DNA from: Streptomyces qinzhouensis
GTDB taxonomy: Bacteria > Actinomycetota > Actinomycetes > Streptomycetales > Streptomycetaceae
Direction of reading: 5' to 3'
Length of the DNA: 64,000 nucleotides
Assembly (NCBI RefSeq): GCF_007856155.1
Contig: NZ_CP042266.1
Span: 3,472,001 to 3,536,000, forward strand
The position numbers and the translations under genes were made by a program. Under the pieces are notes generated by a model that had not been told where the DNA came from, made no database searches, and was given only the letters and a program-made list of their open reading frames with translations. Shown one piece after another: positions 62,981-64,000 of this stretch (positions are counted from its first letter, which is position 1; each line of letters starts with the position of its first letter).

Positions 62981-63426
62981 ACCCCATGAACCCCATGCAC
63001 CCCAGGCACGACGACACCACCCCGGTCCTGGCCGCGGGCTGCGTCCTGTGGCGCGCGGCCCCGGGCGGCGCCGAAGGCGAGGTGGAGCTCTGCCTCGTAC
63101 ACCGTCCTCAGTACGACGACTGGTCGCATCCGAAGGGCAAGCTCAAACCCGCCGAGGAGGCGTACGCGGGCGCACTGCGGGAGACGCTGGAGGAGACCGG
63201 GATGGAGTGCGCGCTGGGGGCGCCGCTGCCGACGGTCCGCTATCTCGCCGACGGGCGGCCCAAGGAGGTCCGCTACTGGGCCGCCGAGGCCACCGGGGGC
63301 TCCTTCACGCCGAACCACGAGGTGGACCGGGTGGTCTGGCTGCCGCCCGCCGCCGCCCGGGCCCGGCTCAGCCAGGAGAGGGACCGGGAACTGGTCACGG
63401 CGCTGCTGGCCGCCCTGCGCGGCTGA
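62977..63426 (+). CDS. NUDIX hydrolase (MutT-like)
   Basis: 149 residues. NUDIX box GX5EX7REUXEEXGU as GKLKPAEEAYAGALRETLEE, then TG. It hydrolyses nucleoside diphosphate derivatives or, in Ppk-linked members, diadenosine polyphosphates or polyphosphate. Mycobacterial MutT1 pairs this domain with a phosphatase; here the NUDIX is alone. The N-terminus [11 protein letters not shown] comes from a 9-bp repeat with three in-frame ATGs. Part of a ppk-CHAD-NUDIX operon (ATGA overlap). Confidence 0.92.
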   Translation: MNPMNPMHPRHDDTTPVLAAGCVLWRAAPGGAEGEVELCLVHRPQYDDWSHPKGKLKPAEEAYAGALRETLEETGMECALGAPLPTVRYLADGRPKEVRYWAAEATGGSFTPNHEVDRVVWLPPAAARARLSQERDRELVTALLAALRG

Positions 63427-63462
63427 CGCGGTCCGGGACTGCGGAGAAGCCGCACGACAGAC

Positions 63463-63488
63463 GGGCCGGGCCCGGTGTCGCCCGGCCC
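63463..63488 (+). terminator. Hairpin after the ppk-CHAD-NUDIX operon
   Basis: GGGCCGGGC (63463-63471), 8-base loop, GCCCGGCCC (63480-63488). Located 37 bp after the NUDIX stop. Confidence 0.65.
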
Positions 63489-63697
63489 CGGCCCGGGGGC
63501 GTGTTCACGCCCGGGTGGCCCGAACACGTACCACCCGTACGGGTAACGGCTCCCACAACGCCCCCGTTCGCGCGCTAGGTTGCGCACGGTGGGGTGACCG
63601 GCGGTCACCGTCCGTCGCCCCGCCCCGTACCGACATCCGTCCGAACCCCCCTCCCCCGCCCGTCACCCCGACCGCTGCCACTCAGCCGCCCGGCACG

Positions 63698-63741
63698 GTT
63701 CATCTGCCGTTCACTCACCCCCTCGGGTCACTTCACCTGTT
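63698..63741 (+). promoter_or_regulatory. PHO boxes of the pstS promoter
   Basis: Two adjacent 11-base units GTTCATCTGCC (63698-63708) and GTTCACTCACC (63709-63719) match the Streptomyces PhoP direct-repeat unit closely. After one poorly conserved unit, CTTCACCTGTT (63731-63741) continues in the same 11-base phase. This is the expected PhoP binding platform, giving phosphate-starvation induction of pstS. Confidence 0.85.
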
Positions 63742-63864
63742 CTGCCTAATTTCGGCCCTACGAGGTGACCGGCACCCGGCCGGATCCCCCCACCCCCGAC
63801 CCACGCCGCCCAGCGTCCCGGCTTCCGCCGGCTGCCCGGCGGCTTCTGGAAGGAACACCCGAAA

Positions 63865-64000
63865 GTGAAGCTTCAGCGCAAGAACGGGCTTCGCGCCACC
63901 GCACTCGGCGCCCTTGCCGTCACCGGGGCCCTGGTCCTCACGGCGTGTGGTTCGGACGACAACACGAGCGGCAGCAGCGGCGGCAGCGGCAAGGCCACCG
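63865..64000 (+). CDS. pstS: Phosphate-binding lipoprotein PstS, N-terminal part only
   Basis: GTG start at 63865, then a basic n-region (VKLQRKNGLRATALG), a hydrophobic core and the lipobox LTACGSDD with acylated Cys at residue 28. A Gly/Ser-rich linker follows before the window ends. PstS captures phosphate for the PstSCAB transporter. GGAAGGA lies ~11 bases before the start and PHO boxes 120-165 bases upstream. The rest of the gene and pstCAB lie beyond position 64000. Confidence 0.88.
   Translation, partial: MKLQRKNGLRATALGALAVTGALVLTACGSDDNTSGSSGGSGKAT

Overview
The window is a high-GC actinomycete chromosome segment, almost certainly Streptomyces. GC is about 70% or more, GTG starts and 4-base ATGA/GTGA overlaps are frequent, and it carries two mycothiol genes (mshA, mshD). 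It also carries regulators typical of the genus: an RsiG-like c-di-GMP-binding anti-sigma factor, the orphan response regulator GlnR, and a Nur-type nickel Fur protein. As far as I remember the S. coelicolor map, the order gpm - mshA - rsiG - nur - glnR - mprAB/htrA-like - mshD - ppk - pstS is the conserved core there too. The window therefore reads as chromosomal backbone interrupted by accessory cassettes. I found no tRNA, rRNA, CRISPR array, insertion sequence or integrase.

Layout. 1-11.4 kb: an MFS exporter fragment, phosphoglycerate mutase, a lipoprotein, a relatively AT-rich gene for a secreted small protein, ybjN-like/mshA, a methyltransferase, an NlpC/P60 hydrolase, a receiver-PP2C phosphatase, and an XRE/HbhA-like/DUF2516 operon preceded by a perfect 26-bp palindrome. 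11.4-18.1 kb is an accessory block: DUF5958, an NmrA-like reductase, GNAT, an ArsR-SRPBCC fusion coupled to a DHFR-like reductase, an AraC/VOC pair, and a canonical terpene synthase. 18.1-24.3 kb is backbone: Eis-type acetyltransferase, asparaginase II, rsiG, dtd, ygfZ, nur, nitrobindin and a 33-residue membrane peptide. 24.4-27.0 kb holds three translationally coupled, distantly paralogous membrane-anchored proteins of unknown function.

27.0-36.5 kb: DsrE-like, DUF3099, a sulfurtransferase/DUF1416 operon headed by an unannotated 27-codon Cys-containing leader peptide, TetR, LmeA-like, a repeat-rich membrane protein, MoaD-like, a hydrolase, glnR and a LacI regulator. 36.6-42.5 kb is a second accessory block. 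It has an atypical terpene synthase with a 43-residue partner, a GntR/HAD pair, and an XRE-TPR regulator followed by five small genes, several of them Cys-rich. The regulator and one of the small genes contain the rare TTA codon, which points to bldA control. 42.5-48.5 kb holds an abutting Hsp90-like/TPR pair and a third helical-repeat gene.

48.7-64 kb: an MprAB/HtrA-like envelope-stress module with an 11-bp-period direct repeat before htrA, a secreted 5'-nucleotidase, a tandem pair of serine hydrolases, mshD, and a phosphate/polyphosphate block (ppk-CHAD-NUDIX, then pstS behind PHO boxes) cut by the window edge.

Two themes tie the backbone together. Redox and sulfur metabolism: mshA with a sigma-R-like promoter, mshD, the sulfurtransferase leader system, DsrE. 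Nutrient signalling: GlnR for nitrogen, PHO boxes and polyphosphate for phosphate, Nur for nickel.
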